Assembly: GCF_014190775.1 (NCBI RefSeq)
Contig: NZ_JACHVP010000002.1
Location: 310,001-374,000, forward strand
Direction: 5' to 3'
DNA length: 64,000 nucleotides
Source of the DNA: Leifsonia aquatica
GTDB taxonomy: Bacteria; Actinomycetota; Actinomycetes; Actinomycetales; Microbacteriaceae
A program made the position numbers and the translations under genes. Shown here piece after piece: positions 7,276 through 19,218 of the stretch. Every line of letters begins with the position of its first letter. The first letter of the stretch is position 1. The notes under the pieces were generated by a model. The model made no database searches. It was not told the origin of the DNA and worked only from the letters and a program-made list of their open reading frames with translations.

Positions 7276-7707
7276 TCAGCACGCGCAGCTGACCTCGTCG
7301 ACCGGAGCGGTCAGAGGATCGGCGTCGCGCGTCACGACTCCGTGGTCGTCCTCGACGGGGAGGCCTTCGCGCGCCCAGTACTCGAAGCCGCCGATCATCT
7401 CGCGCACGTCGTAGCCGAGCAGGCTGAAGGCGAGGGCCGCCTTCGTCGATCCGTTGCATCCCGGACCCCAGCAGTAGACGACCACGGGCGTCCCCGCCGG
7501 CACGAGCGATGCCGCGCGGTCCGCGATCTGCGCCGTCGGGAGGTGGATGGCCCCGACCGCGCGGCCCTGCCGCCAGGCCTCCTCCCCGCGGCTGTCGATC
7601 AGCACGAAGGCGTGGCCCGCCTCCTGCGCCGACCGCACGTCGGACGGGTCGGTCTCGAAGCGGAGTTTCGCAGCGAAATGACGGGATGCTTCTGAGGTGT
7701 CGGTCAT
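7276..7707 (-). CDS. Rhodanese-like domain protein
   Basis: A single rhodanese domain of 143 residues. Seen: VLIDSRGEEAW (CDC25/rhodanese A box), GAIHLP, an active-site loop VVYCWGPGCNGSTKAAL and a GGFEYW terminal motif. The catalytic Cys is the first in YCWGPGC, so sulfurtransferase activity is possible. The C-terminus ends SCAC. The ATG at 7707 follows a TAACGT -10 element by 7 nt and gives the natural MTDTSEASRHF start; the longer upstream frame crosses the divergent regulator gene and is rejected. The divergent Lrp-type gene 93 bp away may control it. Confidence 0.9.
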   Translation of the reverse strand: MTDTSEASRHFAAKLRFETDPSDVRSAQEAGHAFVLIDSRGEEAWRQGRAVGAIHLPTAQIADRAASLVPAGTPVVVYCWGPGCNGSTKAALAFSLLGYDVREMIGGFEYWAREGLPVEDDHGVVTRDADPLTAPVDEVSCAC

Positions 7708-7714
7708 GCACACC

Positions 7715-7720
7715 ACGTTA
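7715..7720 (-). promoter_or_regulatory. -10 element of the rhodanese gene (leaderless)
   Basis: TAACGT on the minus strand, 7 nt before the ATG at 7707. Confidence 0.4.
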
Positions 7721-7788
7721 GAGAAGCGGATCCACGATTTGAACAGATGATCCACGGTAATCGTGCGGGTGTGCCGCGCTTCCCGTGG

Positions 7789-7794
7789 CAGAAT
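7789..7794 (+). promoter_or_regulatory. -10-like element of the Lrp-type regulator (leaderless)
   Basis: CAGAAT on the plus strand, 6 nt before the ATG at 7801. No Shine-Dalgarno is visible. Confidence 0.4.
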
Positions 7795-7800
7795 CGCCGC

Positions 7801-8274
7801 ATGCCCGCGAATCCCCCATTCATCGCCGATTCCGTCGACCGCGCGCTCCTCACGGAGCTGCAGCGCGACGGTCGTCAGTCGATCGCCGAGCTCGCGCGCA
7901 CGGTCCACATGTCCGGCAGCGCGGTCGCGGAACGAGTGCGCCGTCTCGAAGACGCCGGCGTCATCAGCGGATACCGCGCACTCGTGGATCCCGAACGCCT
8001 GGGCTACGGGATCCTCGCGTTCCTGCGGCTGCGCTACCCGAGCAGCGTCTACGGTCCGCTCCACGACCTCCTGGCCGAGACGCCCGAAGTGGTGGAGGCG
8101 CATCACGTCACCGGAGACGACTGCTTCATCCTGAAGGTCGTGGCGACGTCGATGCGGCACCTGGAGCAGGTGAGCGGGAAGATCGGAACGCTCGGCAGCG
8201 TGACGACGAGCGTCTCGTACTCGAGTCCGTTCCCGACACGGACGATCGTCCCGCCGGATGAGGGTGGAGCCTAG
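7801..8274 (+). CDS. Lrp/AsnC-family transcriptional regulator
   Basis: A DNA-binding regulator of 157 residues. Seen: an N-terminal AsnC-type helix-turn-helix (LLTELQRDGRQSIAELA then SGSAVAERVRRLEDAGVI), followed by the RAM/ligand-binding domain (LAFLRLRYPSS... ETPEVVEAHHVTGDDCFIL). Lrp-family proteins form dimers to octamers and often respond to amino acids. They commonly regulate a divergent neighbour, here the rhodanese gene. The last 10 bases of the CDS, including the stop, overlap the 3' end of tRNA-Ala on the other strand. Confidence 0.94.
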   Translation: MPANPPFIADSVDRALLTELQRDGRQSIAELARTVHMSGSAVAERVRRLEDAGVISGYRALVDPERLGYGILAFLRLRYPSSVYGPLHDLLAETPEVVEAHHVTGDDCFILKVVATSMRHLEQVSGKIGTLGSVTTSVSYSSPFPTRTIVPPDEGGA

Positions 8275-8337
8275 GAGATTCGAACTCCTGACATCCTGCT
8301 TGCAAAGCAGGCGCTCTACCAACTGAGCTAAGGCCCC
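8265..8337 (-). tRNA. tRNA-Ala (anticodon TGC)
   Basis: A full cloverleaf of 73 nt. The acceptor stem GGGGCCT/AGGCTCC contains the G3:U70 pair, the alanine identity element. The anticodon loop is CTTTGCAAG with TGC, the T-arm has GTTCGAATC, and the discriminator is A. CCA is not encoded. It lies beside tRNA-Ile downstream of gyrA, the usual actinobacterial arrangement. Confidence 0.97.
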
Positions 8338-8351
8338 GGGAGGGTGAATGG

Positions 8352-8425
8352 TGGGGATACGAGGACTTGAACCTCGGACCTCTTCGTTATCAGCGAAGCG
8401 CTCTAACCGCCTGAGCTATATCCCC
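8352..8425 (-). tRNA. tRNA-Ile (anticodon GAT)
   Basis: A 74-nt cloverleaf with acceptor stem GGGGATA/TATCCCC, D-arm GCTCAGGCGGTTAGAGC, anticodon stem-loop CTTCGCTGATAACGAAG with GAT, T-arm GTTCAAGTC and discriminator A. It is transcribed before tRNA-Ala (gap 14 nt), probably as one transcript. Confidence 0.97.
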
Positions 8426-8492
8426 GAATGGGCAACAGATTAGAGGGTACCTGATCTGTCACCGCAAACGAAATCGAGCGGGGCTCGATCCG

Positions 8493-8906
8493 TCAGTTGT
8501 TGGTGAAGCCGACGAGCAGGCCGCCGGTGATCTTCACGGAAAGGTTGTAGAGGAGCGCGAAGACCGCGCCGAGAGCGGTGACCACGACGATGTCGAGGAC
8601 GGCCACCACGAGCGAGAAGCCCATCACCTGACCGAGGCCGAGCACGGCGCGCAGGTCGCCGCCTCCGGCTCCGGAGATGTCCTTGACCAGGCTGTTGACC
8701 TGGTCGAAGATCCCCGTGCGGTCGAGCACCGTCCAGATGAGGAAGGTGCCGACGACCGCGATGATCGCAAGGCAGATGCCGGCGAGGAACGAGAGCTTCA
8801 CGGTCGACCAGAAGTCGATGTACACCAGCTTGAGCCGCACCTGCTTGGAGGATGCGGGCCGGCGCGACGACTTCTTGGCCAGTTTCTCGGCGACGCTACT
8901 GCTCAT
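8493..8906 (-). CDS. DUF3566 transmembrane protein
   Basis: A 137-residue membrane protein of the actinobacterial DUF3566 family, found directly after gyrA in most members of the phylum. Seen: a Ser/Lys/Arg-rich cytoplasmic N-terminus, [19 protein letters not shown], a first membrane segment (about 43-65), a polar extracellular loop with DISGAGGGD, and a second membrane segment near the C-terminus ending in a Gly/Asn tail. The start overlaps the gyrA stop by 11 nt, indicating translational coupling. Family function unknown; a link to cell-shape or envelope functions has been suggested only from conservation. Confidence 0.92.
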   Translation of the reverse strand: MSSSVAEKLAKKSSRRPASSKQVRLKLVYIDFWSTVKLSFLAGICLAIIAVVGTFLIWTVLDRTGIFDQVNSLVKDISGAGGGDLRAVLGLGQVMGFSLVVAVLDIVVVTALGAVFALLYNLSVKITGGLLVGFTNN

Positions 8907-11454
8907 CTACGGTCTCTTCCTTCCCGACGGCCTCCGATTCTGACCCATCAGGCTGGTCATCCGCTGGATCCTGCGAATCGAGGTTTCGTTCGGTGTTCTT
9001 TGCCAGAGCGATGATCTTGTCGGTCTCGGCGAAACGTGCAAAGACGACACCCATGGTGTCGCGGCCCTTGGCAGGTACCTCGGCCACGGCAGAGCGTACC
9101 ACCTTGCCGCTGGCAAGAACCACCAAGACCTCGTCGTCCTCATCCACGATCAGAGCGCCCACGAGGTCGCCTCGATCGTCGCTCAGCTTGGCCACCTTGA
9201 TGCCCAGACCACCGCGCCCCTGGAGGCGGTACTGGTCGGCGGAGGTCCGCTTCGCGTAGCCTCCCTCGGTCACCACGAAGACGTAGCCCTCGTCGGAGAC
9301 GACCGACGCGTCGAGCAGGCTGTCCTCGCCGCGGAAGTGCATCCCGATCACGCCGGAGGTCGAGCGGCCCATGGGACGCAGCGCCTCGTCGCTGGCGGTG
9401 AAGCGGATGGACATGCCCTTGCGCGAGACGAGCAGCAGGTCCGAGTCCTCCTCCACCAGCAGGGCCGAGACGAGCTCGTCCTCGTCGCGGAGCTTGATCG
9501 CGATGATGCCGCCGGAGCGGTTCGTGTCGTACTCGCTCAGCGCGGTCTTCTTGATCAGGCCGTCACGGGTCGCGAGCACCAGGTACTTCGCGGCCTCGTA
9601 GTCCCGGATGTCCAGGATCTCGGCGATCTCCTCGTCCGGCTGCATCGCGAGCAGGTTGGCGACGTGCTGGCCCTTCGCGTCGCGGCCGGCCTCCTGCACC
9701 TCGTACGCCTTGGCGCGGTAGACGCGTCCCTTGTTCGTGAAGAAGAGGAGCCAGTGGTGGGTCGTCGTCACGAAGAAGTGGTCGACGACGTCCTCGCCGC
9801 GCAGCTGAGCACCCTTGACGCCCTTGCCGCCGCGGTGCTGCGAACGGTAGTTGTCGCTGCGGGTGCGCTTGATGTAGCCGCCGCGGGTGACGGTGACCAC
9901 CATCTCCTCTTCGGGGATGAGGTCCTCGACGCTCATGTCGCCGTCGAAGCCGAACATGATCTCGGTACGACGGTCGTCGCCGAAGCGGTCGACGATCTCG
10001 GTGAGCTCCTCGCTCACGATCGAGCGCTGGCGCGCCGGGTCCTCGAGGATCGCCTTGAGCTCGGCGATCTCGAGCTCGATCTGGTCGTGCTCCTCGATGA
10101 TCTTCTGACGCTCGAGGGCGGCGAGACGGCGCAGCTGCATCGTCAGGATCGCGTCGGCCTGGATGTCGTCGACGTCGAGCAGCGTCTTCAGACCCTCGCG
10201 CGCGTCGTCGACCGTGGGCGACCGGCGGATGAGGGCGATGACCTCGTCGAGCGCGTCGAGCGCCTTGAGGTAGCCGCGCAGGATGTGCGCCCGCTCCTCC
10301 TTCTTGCGCAGCCGGTACCGGGTGCGACGGACGATGACCTCGATCTGGTGGTCGACCCAGGCGGTGATGAAGCCGTCGAGCGCGAGCGTGCGCGGGACGT
10401 TGTCCACGATCGCCAGCATGTTCGCGCCGAAGTTCTCCTGCAGCTGCGTGTGCTTGTACAGGTTGTTGAGCACGACCTTGGCGACCGCGTCGCGCTTGAG
10501 CACGATGACCAGGCGCTGACCGGTGCGGCCCGAGGTCTCGTCGCGGATATCGGCGATGCCGCCGACGCGGCCGTCCTTCACGAGCTCGGCGATCTTGATC
10601 GCGAGGTTGTCCGGGTTCACCTGGTACGGCAGTTCGGTGACGACCAGGCACACGCGGCCCTGGATCTCCTCGATGCTGACGACGGCGCGCATCGTGATGG
10701 AGCCGCGGCCGGTGCGGTAGGTGTCCTGGATGCCCTTGACGCCGAGGATCTGCGCGCCGGTCGGGAAGTCCGGGCCCTTGATCCGCTTGATCAGCTCCTC
10801 GAGGAGCTCCTCGCGAGACGCGTCGGGGTTGGCGAGGTGCCAGAGCGCACCGTCCGCGACCTCGCGGAGGTTGTGCGGGGGGATGTTGGTGGCCATGCCG
10901 ACCGCGATGCCGACCGAGCCGTTGACCAGCAGGTTCGGGAACCGCGCCGGCAGCACGGCCGGCTCCTGGGTGCGACCGTCGTAGTTGTCCTGGAAGTCGA
11001 CGGTCTCCTCGTCGATGTCGCGGACCATCTCGAGGGCGAGCGGGGCCATCTTCGTCTCGGTGTACCGAGGGGCCGCGGCACCGTCATTGCCCGGCGAGCC
11101 GAAGTTGCCCTGGCCGAGCGCGAGCGGGTAGCGGAGGCTCCACGGCTGCACGAGTCGCACGAGCGCGTCGTAGATCGCCGAGTCGCCGTGCGGGTGGAAC
11201 TGACCCATCACGTCGCCGACGACGCGGGCGCACTTCGAGAACGCCTTGTCGGGGCGGTAGCCGCCGTCGAACATGGCGTAGATCACTCGGCGGTGCACCG
11301 GCTTCAGGCCGTCGCGCACCTCGGGGAGCGCACGGCCCACGATGACGCTCATCGCGTAGTCGAGGTAGGAGCGCTGCATCTCGGACTGCAGATCGACCTG
11401 GTCGATGCGGCCGTGGATGCCGAAGCCTGCGCCGGCGGTCTCTTCGTCGGTCAC
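8896..11454 (-). CDS. gyrA: DNA gyrase subunit A
   Basis: The breakage-reunion subunit of gyrase, forming an A2B2 complex with GyrB to introduce negative supercoils. It has 852 residues from the GTG at 11454. Seen: [22 protein letters not shown] near the N-terminus, catalytic Tyr in AAPRYTE, the QRDR segment [10 protein letters not shown] with Ser and Asp at the E. coli 83 and 87 positions, and six beta-pinwheel blades including the GyrA-box-like [10 protein letters not shown]. Start choice: a TTG 42 nt further upstream (11496) is also open but has poor spacing, while the GTG has GGGAGAAG upstream and gives MTDEETAG. gyrB ends at 11486, so the two genes form one operon. Confidence 0.97.
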   Translation of the reverse strand: MTDEETAGAGFGIHGRIDQVDLQSEMQRSYLDYAMSVIVGRALPEVRDGLKPVHRRVIYAMFDGGYRPDKAFSKCARVVGDVMGQFHPHGDSAIYDALVRLVQPWSLRYPLALGQGNFGSPGNDGAAAPRYTETKMAPLALEMVRDIDEETVDFQDNYDGRTQEPAVLPARFPNLLVNGSVGIAVGMATNIPPHNLREVADGALWHLANPDASREELLEELIKRIKGPDFPTGAQILGVKGIQDTYRTGRGSITMRAVVSIEEIQGRVCLVVTELPYQVNPDNLAIKIAELVKDGRVGGIADIRDETSGRTGQRLVIVLKRDAVAKVVLNNLYKHTQLQENFGANMLAIVDNVPRTLALDGFITAWVDHQIEVIVRRTRYRLRKKEERAHILRGYLKALDALDEVIALIRRSPTVDDAREGLKTLLDVDDIQADAILTMQLRRLAALERQKIIEEHDQIELEIAELKAILEDPARQRSIVSEELTEIVDRFGDDRRTEIMFGFDGDMSVEDLIPEEEMVVTVTRGGYIKRTRSDNYRSQHRGGKGVKGAQLRGEDVVDHFFVTTTHHWLLFFTNKGRVYRAKAYEVQEAGRDAKGQHVANLLAMQPDEEIAEILDIRDYEAAKYLVLATRDGLIKKTALSEYDTNRSGGIIAIKLRDEDELVSALLVEEDSDLLLVSRKGMSIRFTASDEALRPMGRSTSGVIGMHFRGEDSLLDASVVSDEGYVFVVTEGGYAKRTSADQYRLQGRGGLGIKVAKLSDDRGDLVGALIVDEDDEVLVVLASGKVVRSAVAEVPAKGRDTMGVVFARFAETDKIIALAKNTERNLDSQDPADDQPDGSESEAVGKEETVDEQ

Positions 11455-11485
11455 GATGTTCTCTTCTCCCGGGGTTCCGGTCTCA

Positions 11486-13513
<2,028 letters not shown>

Positions 13514-13547
13514 TTAGGCTCCTGACCGCACTCAACAGTGACTCTCC

Positions 13548-13553
13548 ATTCTA
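13548..13553 (-). promoter_or_regulatory. -10 element of the gyrBA operon
   Basis: TAGAAT on the minus strand, 40 nt upstream of the gyrB ATG, in the 123-bp gap after the DUF721 gene. A leader of about 33 nt is predicted. Confidence 0.5.
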
Positions 13554-13630
13554 CCAAGAGCGGACTGGAGAAATGGCGGAAAATGCCCTTCTGACGCGTT
13601 TTCTTCGCTCGGTCTACCTCTTTTGTGCAC

Positions 13631-14122
13631 TCAACCGTAAGTATCGCGTGGGCCGCGCCCTGGAATCGACCTGGGACCGCGTTTCCAGGTGGGGGCGTCC
13701 GGCCCCTGGAAGCGGATCGACTGGATGTCCGCCTCCGGAAACCTCTCGCCGATGCGCACGAGCAGTTCGGAGCGCATCATGCGCAGCTGCGTCGCCCATG
13801 CCGTCGACTCGCAGCGCACCACCAGAACCCCGTCGGTGATGGCATCCGGGATGGCGTGCTTCGCCGTCTCCTCTCCGGCCAGTTCGCGCCATCCTTCGAG
13901 CAGGTCGGACTGCGCGAGCGCGGAGGTCCAGCCCAGCTGCGACGCGAGGGCGTCGACCACGTCGCCGAGCCCGCGCGGATCGCGCCCGGCGGTGAACGGC
14001 TTGCTCCCGCCGACCTCGTCGGGGCGGACTCTGGTACGGCGGCGCGACGGGGAACCGGTGAAGAGCTCCTTCATCCGGAGGTAGACGATGCTCGCCTCGC
14101 TGAGGCCGGTGCGCTCAGGCAT
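13631..14122 (-). CDS. DUF721 (DciA-type) protein
   Basis: A 163-residue member of DUF721. The family includes DciA, the ancestral loader or operator of the DnaB helicase. Seen: a charged, disordered N-terminal part with SRRRTRVRPDEVGG, then the KH-like DUF721 core (LGWTSALAQSDLLEGWRELAG, GVLVVRCESTAWATQLRMM, IQSIRFQGPDAP). The ATG overlaps the recF stop by 8 nt, so the two are translationally coupled. The position recF-DUF721-gyrB is standard in actinobacteria. Given dnaA, dnaN and dnaB in the same window, a role in helicase loading at oriC is the leading hypothesis. Confidence 0.92.
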   Translation of the reverse strand: MPERTGLSEASIVYLRMKELFTGSPSRRRTRVRPDEVGGSKPFTAGRDPRGLGDVVDALASQLGWTSALAQSDLLEGWRELAGEETAKHAIPDAITDGVLVVRCESTAWATQLRMMRSELLVRIGERFPEADIQSIRFQGPDAPTWKRGPRSIPGRGPRDTYG

Positions 14123-15281
14123 CCGTAGCCTCCACCACCGCCCCGGCCTCGATCCGGACCGTGTGCGCGGCCAGTTCGGGAGGCACGTCGTCGTAGACCG
14201 CAGCGGTGATGAGCACCTGCTCGTAACCGGCTACGGCGGTTGCAAGCATCCGTCTCCGCGCCTGATCCAGCTCGGCGAAGACGTCGTCGAGGATGAGCAC
14301 GGGGTCGCCGGTGCTGGACTCGTGCCGCAGGAGCTCGGCCGACGCCAGTTTGAGGGCGAGGGCGAACGACCACGATTCCCCGTGGCTCGCATACCCCTTG
14401 GCCGGGAGGCCGTTGAGCTCGAAGAGCAGGTCGTCACGGTGCGGCCCGACCAGCGTCAGGCCGCGCTCGAGCTCTTTGCCGCGTACGGCCGCGAGACCCT
14501 GTCGGAAGACGGTGACGGTGTCGACACCGGATGATGCGGTTACAGGCTCCGCCTCGTCATCGTCGTCCTCCTCGACGTGCGCCCCGCGGATCGTCAGCTG
14601 CGGCAGCAGGCGCGGATGGTGGTCGTCGCCGGCGACGGATCGATAGGCGGCGACGAGCGGGTCGCTCAGTCGCGCGACCAGATCGAGCCGCGCATCGATC
14701 AGCTCCGAGCCGAGTGCGACCAGCCGGTCGTCCCAGATGTCGAGCGTTCCGAGCTGGTCGGCTTTGATCCGGGAGGCCCTGGCCGACTTCAGCAGGGTGT
14801 TGCGCTGTTTGAGCACGCGCTCGTAGTCGGCGATCACCGCGGCGTACCGCGGATTGCGCTGGATCAGCAGCTGGTCGAGGAACCGGCGGCGGATCCCCGG
14901 CTCGCCCCGGACGAGCGCGAGGTCTTCGGGGGCGAAGAGCACGCTCGAGAAGTAGCGCGGCAGTTCGCGGGGCTTGATCGCTCCGCGGTTGACCTGCGCG
15001 CGGTTGGGTGAGCTCCGGTTGAGCTGCACCTCCACGAGGAGTTCGCGCCCCTCGTGCTGGATCCGGGAGCGGACGATCGCGGCGTCCGCCCCCTTGCGGA
15101 TCATGGCCTGGTCGCTCGACACCCGATGCGACCCGAGGGTGCTCAGGTAGCCGAGCGACTCGACCAGATTCGTCTTTCCCTGGCCGTTGCGGCCGACGAA
15201 GAGATTCGCGCCGGCCGCGAACGGCACCTCCGCGGTGCGGTAGTTGCGGAAGTCGGTCAGGGAGAGATGTGTAACTCGCAC
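14115..15281 (-). CDS. recF: DNA replication and repair protein RecF
   Basis: An SMC-like ATPase of 388 residues that binds ss/dsDNA junctions and helps RecR/RecO load RecA at gaps. Seen: N-terminal THLSLTDFRNYRTAEV, Walker A GRNGQGKTNLVE, a central region with RRRFLDQLLI, the ABC-type signature near TLVGPHRDD and Walker B LILDDVFAELD. The GTG at 15281 gives the canonical MRVTHLSL start. It ends inside the start of the DUF721 gene. Upstream is gnd, 15 nt away; dnaN-gnd-recF probably form one transcript. Confidence 0.97.
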   Translation of the reverse strand: MRVTHLSLTDFRNYRTAEVPFAAGANLFVGRNGQGKTNLVESLGYLSTLGSHRVSSDQAMIRKGADAAIVRSRIQHEGRELLVEVQLNRSSPNRAQVNRGAIKPRELPRYFSSVLFAPEDLALVRGEPGIRRRFLDQLLIQRNPRYAAVIADYERVLKQRNTLLKSARASRIKADQLGTLDIWDDRLVALGSELIDARLDLVARLSDPLVAAYRSVAGDDHHPRLLPQLTIRGAHVEEDDDDEAEPVTASSGVDTVTVFRQGLAAVRGKELERGLTLVGPHRDDLLFELNGLPAKGYASHGESWSFALALKLASAELLRHESSTGDPVLILDDVFAELDQARRRMLATAVAGYEQVLITAAVYDDVPPELAAHTVRIEAGAVVEATDA

Positions 15282-15295
15282 AGAGGGTTAGCTCG

Positions 15296-16183
15296 TCAGT
15301 CGACGGCCTTCACCGCGTGGCCGCCGAACTGGTTGCGCAGCGCGGCGACGGCCTTCATGGCAGGCGAGTCCGTCTGACGGGAGACGAAGCGGGCGAAGAT
15401 CGAGGCGCTGATCGTCGGCACGGGGACGGCGTTGTTGAGCGCCTCCTCCACGGTCCAACGGCCCTCGCCCGAGTCCTGCACGAAGCCCTCGATGTGCTCG
15501 AACTCCGGGTCCTGCTCGAGCGCGCGCACCAGGAGGTCGAGCAGCCAGGAGCGCACGACGGTCCCGCGCTGCCACGCCTTGAAGGTGCCGGTGACGTCGT
15601 GGATGATGTCCTTGCGCGTGTCCAGCAGCTCGTAGCCCTCGGCGTACGCCTGCATCAGCGCGTACTCGATGCCGTTGTGCACCATCTTCGCGTAGTGGCC
15701 GGCGCCGACGTCGCCGACGTGGACGAAGCCCTCTTCGCGCGGACCCTCCGGACGGAGCGCGTCGAACACCGGCATGACCCGCTCGACCTGCTCCTTGCTG
15801 CCGCCGACCATCAGGCCGTAGCCGTTCTCGAGGCCCCAGATGCCGCCGGAGACGCCGGCGTCCATGAAGTCGATGCCCTTGGGGGCGAGCAGCTCGGCGT
15901 GCGTGAAGTCCTCGGTGAAACGGGAGTTGCCGCCGTCGATGACGAGGTCGCCCTTCTCCAGCAGCGGCTCCAGGTCGCGGATGACGTTATCGGTGATCTC
16001 ACCGGCCGGCACCATGACCCAGACCGTGCGCGGCGCGGGGAGCGCGGCGACCAGGTCGGCCAGGGTGGCGACGTCCGACACCTCGGGGTTGGTGTCGTAG
16101 CCGGTGACCTCGATGTCGTTCTTCTCGAGGCGGGCACGCATGTTGTTGCCCATGCGTCCGAGACCGATGAGGCCGATGTGCAT
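15296..16183 (-). CDS. gnd: 6-phosphogluconate dehydrogenase, decarboxylating (short form)
   Basis: Oxidises 6-phosphogluconate to ribulose 5-phosphate with CO2 release in the pentose phosphate pathway. It has 295 residues, the short NAD-type form (GndA/YqeC-like), rather than the 470-residue form. Seen: Rossmann motif MHIGLIGLGRMGNNM, VDGGNS-type motif (DLVIDGGNSRFTED), DAGVSGGIWGLENGYGLMVGG, and catalytic region GHYAKMVHNGIEYALMQAYAEG. Its place between dnaN and recF is a characteristic actinobacterial insertion in the origin operon. Confidence 0.95.
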   Translation of the reverse strand: MHIGLIGLGRMGNNMRARLEKNDIEVTGYDTNPEVSDVATLADLVAALPAPRTVWVMVPAGEITDNVIRDLEPLLEKGDLVIDGGNSRFTEDFTHAELLAPKGIDFMDAGVSGGIWGLENGYGLMVGGSKEQVERVMPVFDALRPEGPREEGFVHVGDVGAGHYAKMVHNGIEYALMQAYAEGYELLDTRKDIIHDVTGTFKAWQRGTVVRSWLLDLLVRALEQDPEFEHIEGFVQDSGEGRWTVEEALNNAVPVPTISASIFARFVSRQTDSPAMKAVAALRNQFGGHAVKAVD

Positions 16184-16219
16184 GATTGTCCTTCTTCTCT
16201 CGTGGAGTGGGACCGTGTC

Positions 16220-17365
16220 CTAGCGCAGGAGCAGGTTGGGCTGCAGCAGGTACTTGTAGGAGTCCGAGCCCGCCTGGTCCTTGGACGTCTGGCTCGTGAT
16301 GAGCACAGGTCCCGGTTTGTTGGGGTTCTCGGTCTTGGTGAAAGAGATGCGCACGAATTCGGAGTGCACGGCACCGAGACCATCGAGCAGGAACTGCGGC
16401 TTCAATGAAACCACGGTCTCCTGGCCTGTGAGGAGAGCGTCGATGCTCTCGGATGCTTGAGCCTGCTCGGAGCCGATCGCTTCCAGCGTCAGTCCGTCGG
16501 CGGTGAAGGTGTAGCGGAGCGCGGCCTCACGCTCGAGCACGAGGGCGACGCGACGGGTCGCCTCGATGAGCTCCGCGGTGTTCAGCACCGCGTAGTTGTC
16601 GACCTGCTCGGGGAAGAGCCGGCGCACGGGCGGGAAGTTGCCCTTGATCAGCAGCGAGGTCACGGTCTTCTTGTCGGCCGTGAACGCGATGAGCTCACGG
16701 TCGTCGCGGTTGGTGATCGAGACCGAGACCGTGCCGCTGTGACCGAAGGTCTTGCCGATCTCGGTGAGGGTGCGGGCGGGGACGAGTGCGGTCTGCGTCT
16801 CGCCGGAGGTGGTGCCGTTGTCCCAGTCGATCTGGCGGACGGCGACGCGGTACCGGTCGGTGGCCACGAGGCCGAGCGTGTTGTCGCCGACCTCGAGCTG
16901 CACTCCCGTGATGACCGGGGTCACGTCGTCGCGGGAGGCGGCGACGCCGACCTGCGCGACGGCCTCCGCGAACTCCTCGGCCGGGACGAGGCCCGCTTCC
17001 CCGCTGACCTGGGGGATGCTCGGGTATTCCTCGACGGGCATGGAGAGCAGCGTGAAGTTGGCGGATCCGGCGCGCACGCTGATCTTGGACTCGTCGGTCG
17101 AGAACTGCACGGGGGCGTTCGGGAGCTTCGAGGCGATCTCCGCCAGGAGGCGTCCGGAGACGAGGACGCGACCCGGTTCCTCGACCTCGGCGGGGATCTG
17201 CGTCTGAGCGGAGACCTCGTAGTCGAAGGAGGAGAGCTGGAGGCCCGTGTCGGTGGTCTCGATGAGAACGCCGCTGAGGATGGGCAGTGTCGTCCGCTGC
17301 GGGAGGAGCTTCACTGCGAAGGAGACGGCCTCGCTGAAGACATCCCGGTTTGCTTGGAACTTCAC
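16220..17365 (-). CDS. dnaN: DNA polymerase III sliding clamp (beta subunit)
   Basis: The ring-shaped processivity clamp of replicative polymerase, 381 residues, a homodimer of three-domain subunits. Seen: MKFQANRDVFSEAVSFAVKLLPQRTTLPILSGVLIE at the N-terminus, the FPPVRRLFPEQ hydrophobic-pocket region, and C-terminal FVRISFTKTENP. The GTG at 17365 is the family-consistent start. It faces oriC; the gene reads away from the origin on the leading strand. Confidence 0.97.
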   Translation of the reverse strand: MKFQANRDVFSEAVSFAVKLLPQRTTLPILSGVLIETTDTGLQLSSFDYEVSAQTQIPAEVEEPGRVLVSGRLLAEIASKLPNAPVQFSTDESKISVRAGSANFTLLSMPVEEYPSIPQVSGEAGLVPAEEFAEAVAQVGVAASRDDVTPVITGVQLEVGDNTLGLVATDRYRVAVRQIDWDNGTTSGETQTALVPARTLTEIGKTFGHSGTVSVSITNRDDRELIAFTADKKTVTSLLIKGNFPPVRRLFPEQVDNYAVLNTAELIEATRRVALVLEREAALRYTFTADGLTLEAIGSEQAQASESIDALLTGQETVVSLKPQFLLDGLGAVHSEFVRISFTKTENPNKPGPVLITSQTSKDQAGSDSYKYLLQPNLLLR

Positions 17366-17793
17366 GAAGACACCCCTGCCAGCTGACGGATACGGATCGA
17401 AAGAATCCTAGCGCTTGCCCTCTGGGCGAGGAGTTTGTCATTCGGTCCAGCGCTTGAGGTTGTCGACCGGCCTTAACTGAGAAGAGTTAATCATTAATCG
17501 TGTTAACCGCTGTGGAAACTGTGGATAACTCTGTTGAGTCCAGGAAATGACAGGGAACGGCGGGGGTCTCCCCTGTTGATGACCTGAGGAATCCGCTTGT
17601 TCACAAGCCGGCGAGCCGAGAGCGCTCCGAAGCGCTTTTCACAGGGCCCGGTCGTTCGTCCCCATTAATCGGCGGAGTTTCCGGAACTTCTCCACAAGTT
17701 ATCCACACGTGTTAATAACGATCTCTCCCCACTCTGGGGATGAAATTGTGGATAACTCATCCGGAGACGACGGCGTGGCGCGTGTCGAGAGGG
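17366..17793. other. oriC: Candidate chromosomal origin oriC (dnaN-dnaA intergenic)
   Basis: A 428-bp non-coding stretch between dnaA and dnaN, both read on the minus strand. DnaA-box matches: TTATCCACA at 17699-17707, its complement TGTGGATAA at 17520-17528 and 17747-17755, and variants TGTGGAAAC (17511-17519), TTGTTCACA (17597-17605) and TTCTCCACA (17688-17696). A TTAA-rich block at about 17472-17508 is the best candidate for the unwinding element. The same region must hold the dnaN promoter. The position is the actinobacterial norm; function is inferred from context and boxes. Confidence 0.88.
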
Positions 17794-19218
17794 CTACTTG
17801 CCGTAGCGGTGGTTCTGCTTGATCCGGCTGGTCAGCTCGGTGACCTGGTTGTAGATCGAGCGCCGCTCCTTCATGAGCTCGCTGATCTTCTTGTTGGCGT
17901 ACATCACCGTGGTGTGGTCGCGGCCGCCGAACAGCTGGCCGATCTTGGGCAGCGAGAGGTTCGTCAGCTCCCGGCACAGGTACATGGCGATCTGGCGAGC
18001 CGTTGCCACGGCTTGCGACCGGCTCGAGCCGTAGAGGTCGTCGACGCTGAGCTTGAAGTACTCGGCGGTGTTGGTGATGATGTCCGTCGGCGCGATCACG
18101 TTGTCGTCGTCGAGCGTGATCAGGTCCTTCAGCACTGTCTGCACGAGGGGCATGTCGACCGGCGTGCGGTTCAGGCTCGCGAACGCGGTGACGCGGATGA
18201 GCGTCCCCTCCAGCTCGCGGATGTTGCTCGACACCTTCGACGCCATGAACTCGAGGATGTCGTCGGGCACCTGGATCTTCTCGCTCTGCGCCTTCTTGCG
18301 CAGGATGGCGATGCGGGTCTCGAGGTCGGGCACCTGCACGTCGGTGATCAGGCCCCACTCGAAGCGCGACCGCATGCGGTCCTCGAAGCCTGTGAGGTGC
18401 TTCGGCGGCAGGTCGCTGGTGATGACCACCTGCTTGTTGTGGTCGTGGAGGGTGTTGAAGGTGTGGAAGAACGCCTCCTGCGTCTCGACCGCACGCTGGA
18501 GGAACTGGATGTCGTCGATCAGCAGGATGTCGATGTTGCGGTAGCGCGCCTGGAAGGAGGAGCCGCGGTTGTTGGCGATCGAGTTGATGAAGTCGTTCGT
18601 GAACTCCTCACTCGACACGTACCGGACGCGGATCCCGGGGTAGAGGCTCATCGCGTAGTGCCCGATGGCGTGGAGGAGGTGCGTCTTGCCGAGTCCGGAG
18701 TCCCCGTAGATGAAGAGGGGGTTGTACGCCTTGGCGGGCGCTTCGGCCACAGCGACCGCGGCCGCGTGAGCGAACCGGTTCGACTGGCCGATGACGAAGT
18801 TGTCGAAGCTGTACTTGGAGTTGAGGCGCGTGTCGCCGTTGCGCGGGGGCGCCGTGATCTCCGTGGGAGGGGACACCATCGGCGACGCGTTCTCGAGGTA
18901 GGGGGCGGGTTCTGGCTCGACCGGGCCGGCCATCGTCTCCTGCTGGATCTCGGGATTGACCACGATCGCGAAGGTGTTGACCGCGAGAGCCTCGTCCAGG
19001 GCGCCGATCGCGCTCAGGAGGGGGACGCGGCTGCGCTGCTCGATCATGCCCCGGGTGAACTCGTTCGGGACCTCCAGATAGAAGGTCCCGGCCATGATGC
19101 CCTTGGGCTCGACCAGGCTGAGGAATCCGTAGAGCTGCGGCGTGATGCGGTCGTCCGTCTCGAGCTTTCCCAGCACGGACTGCCATGCCGCAGAAATGGA
19201 CTCTTCGCCGCCTGCCAT
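17794..19218 (-). CDS. dnaA: Chromosomal replication initiator DnaA
   Basis: An AAA+ initiator of 474 residues that binds DnaA boxes and melts oriC. Seen: N-terminal domain I ([13 protein letters not shown]), a short Pro-rich domain II (about 85-125), domain III with [20 protein letters not shown], Walker [10 protein letters not shown], Walker [11 protein letters not shown], sensor regions, and domain IV with the DnaA signature [15 protein letters not shown]. The ATG at 19218 is preceded by the 455-bp DnaA-box-bearing gap, which suggests autoregulation. Confidence 0.98.
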   Translation of the reverse strand: MAGGEESISAAWQSVLGKLETDDRITPQLYGFLSLVEPKGIMAGTFYLEVPNEFTRGMIEQRSRVPLLSAIGALDEALAVNTFAIVVNPEIQQETMAGPVEPEPAPYLENASPMVSPPTEITAPPRNGDTRLNSKYSFDNFVIGQSNRFAHAAAVAVAEAPAKAYNPLFIYGDSGLGKTHLLHAIGHYAMSLYPGIRVRYVSSEEFTNDFINSIANNRGSSFQARYRNIDILLIDDIQFLQRAVETQEAFFHTFNTLHDHNKQVVITSDLPPKHLTGFEDRMRSRFEWGLITDVQVPDLETRIAILRKKAQSEKIQVPDDILEFMASKVSSNIRELEGTLIRVTAFASLNRTPVDMPLVQTVLKDLITLDDDNVIAPTDIITNTAEYFKLSVDDLYGSSRSQAVATARQIAMYLCRELTNLSLPKIGQLFGGRDHTTVMYANKKISELMKERRSIYNQVTELTSRIKQNHRYGK

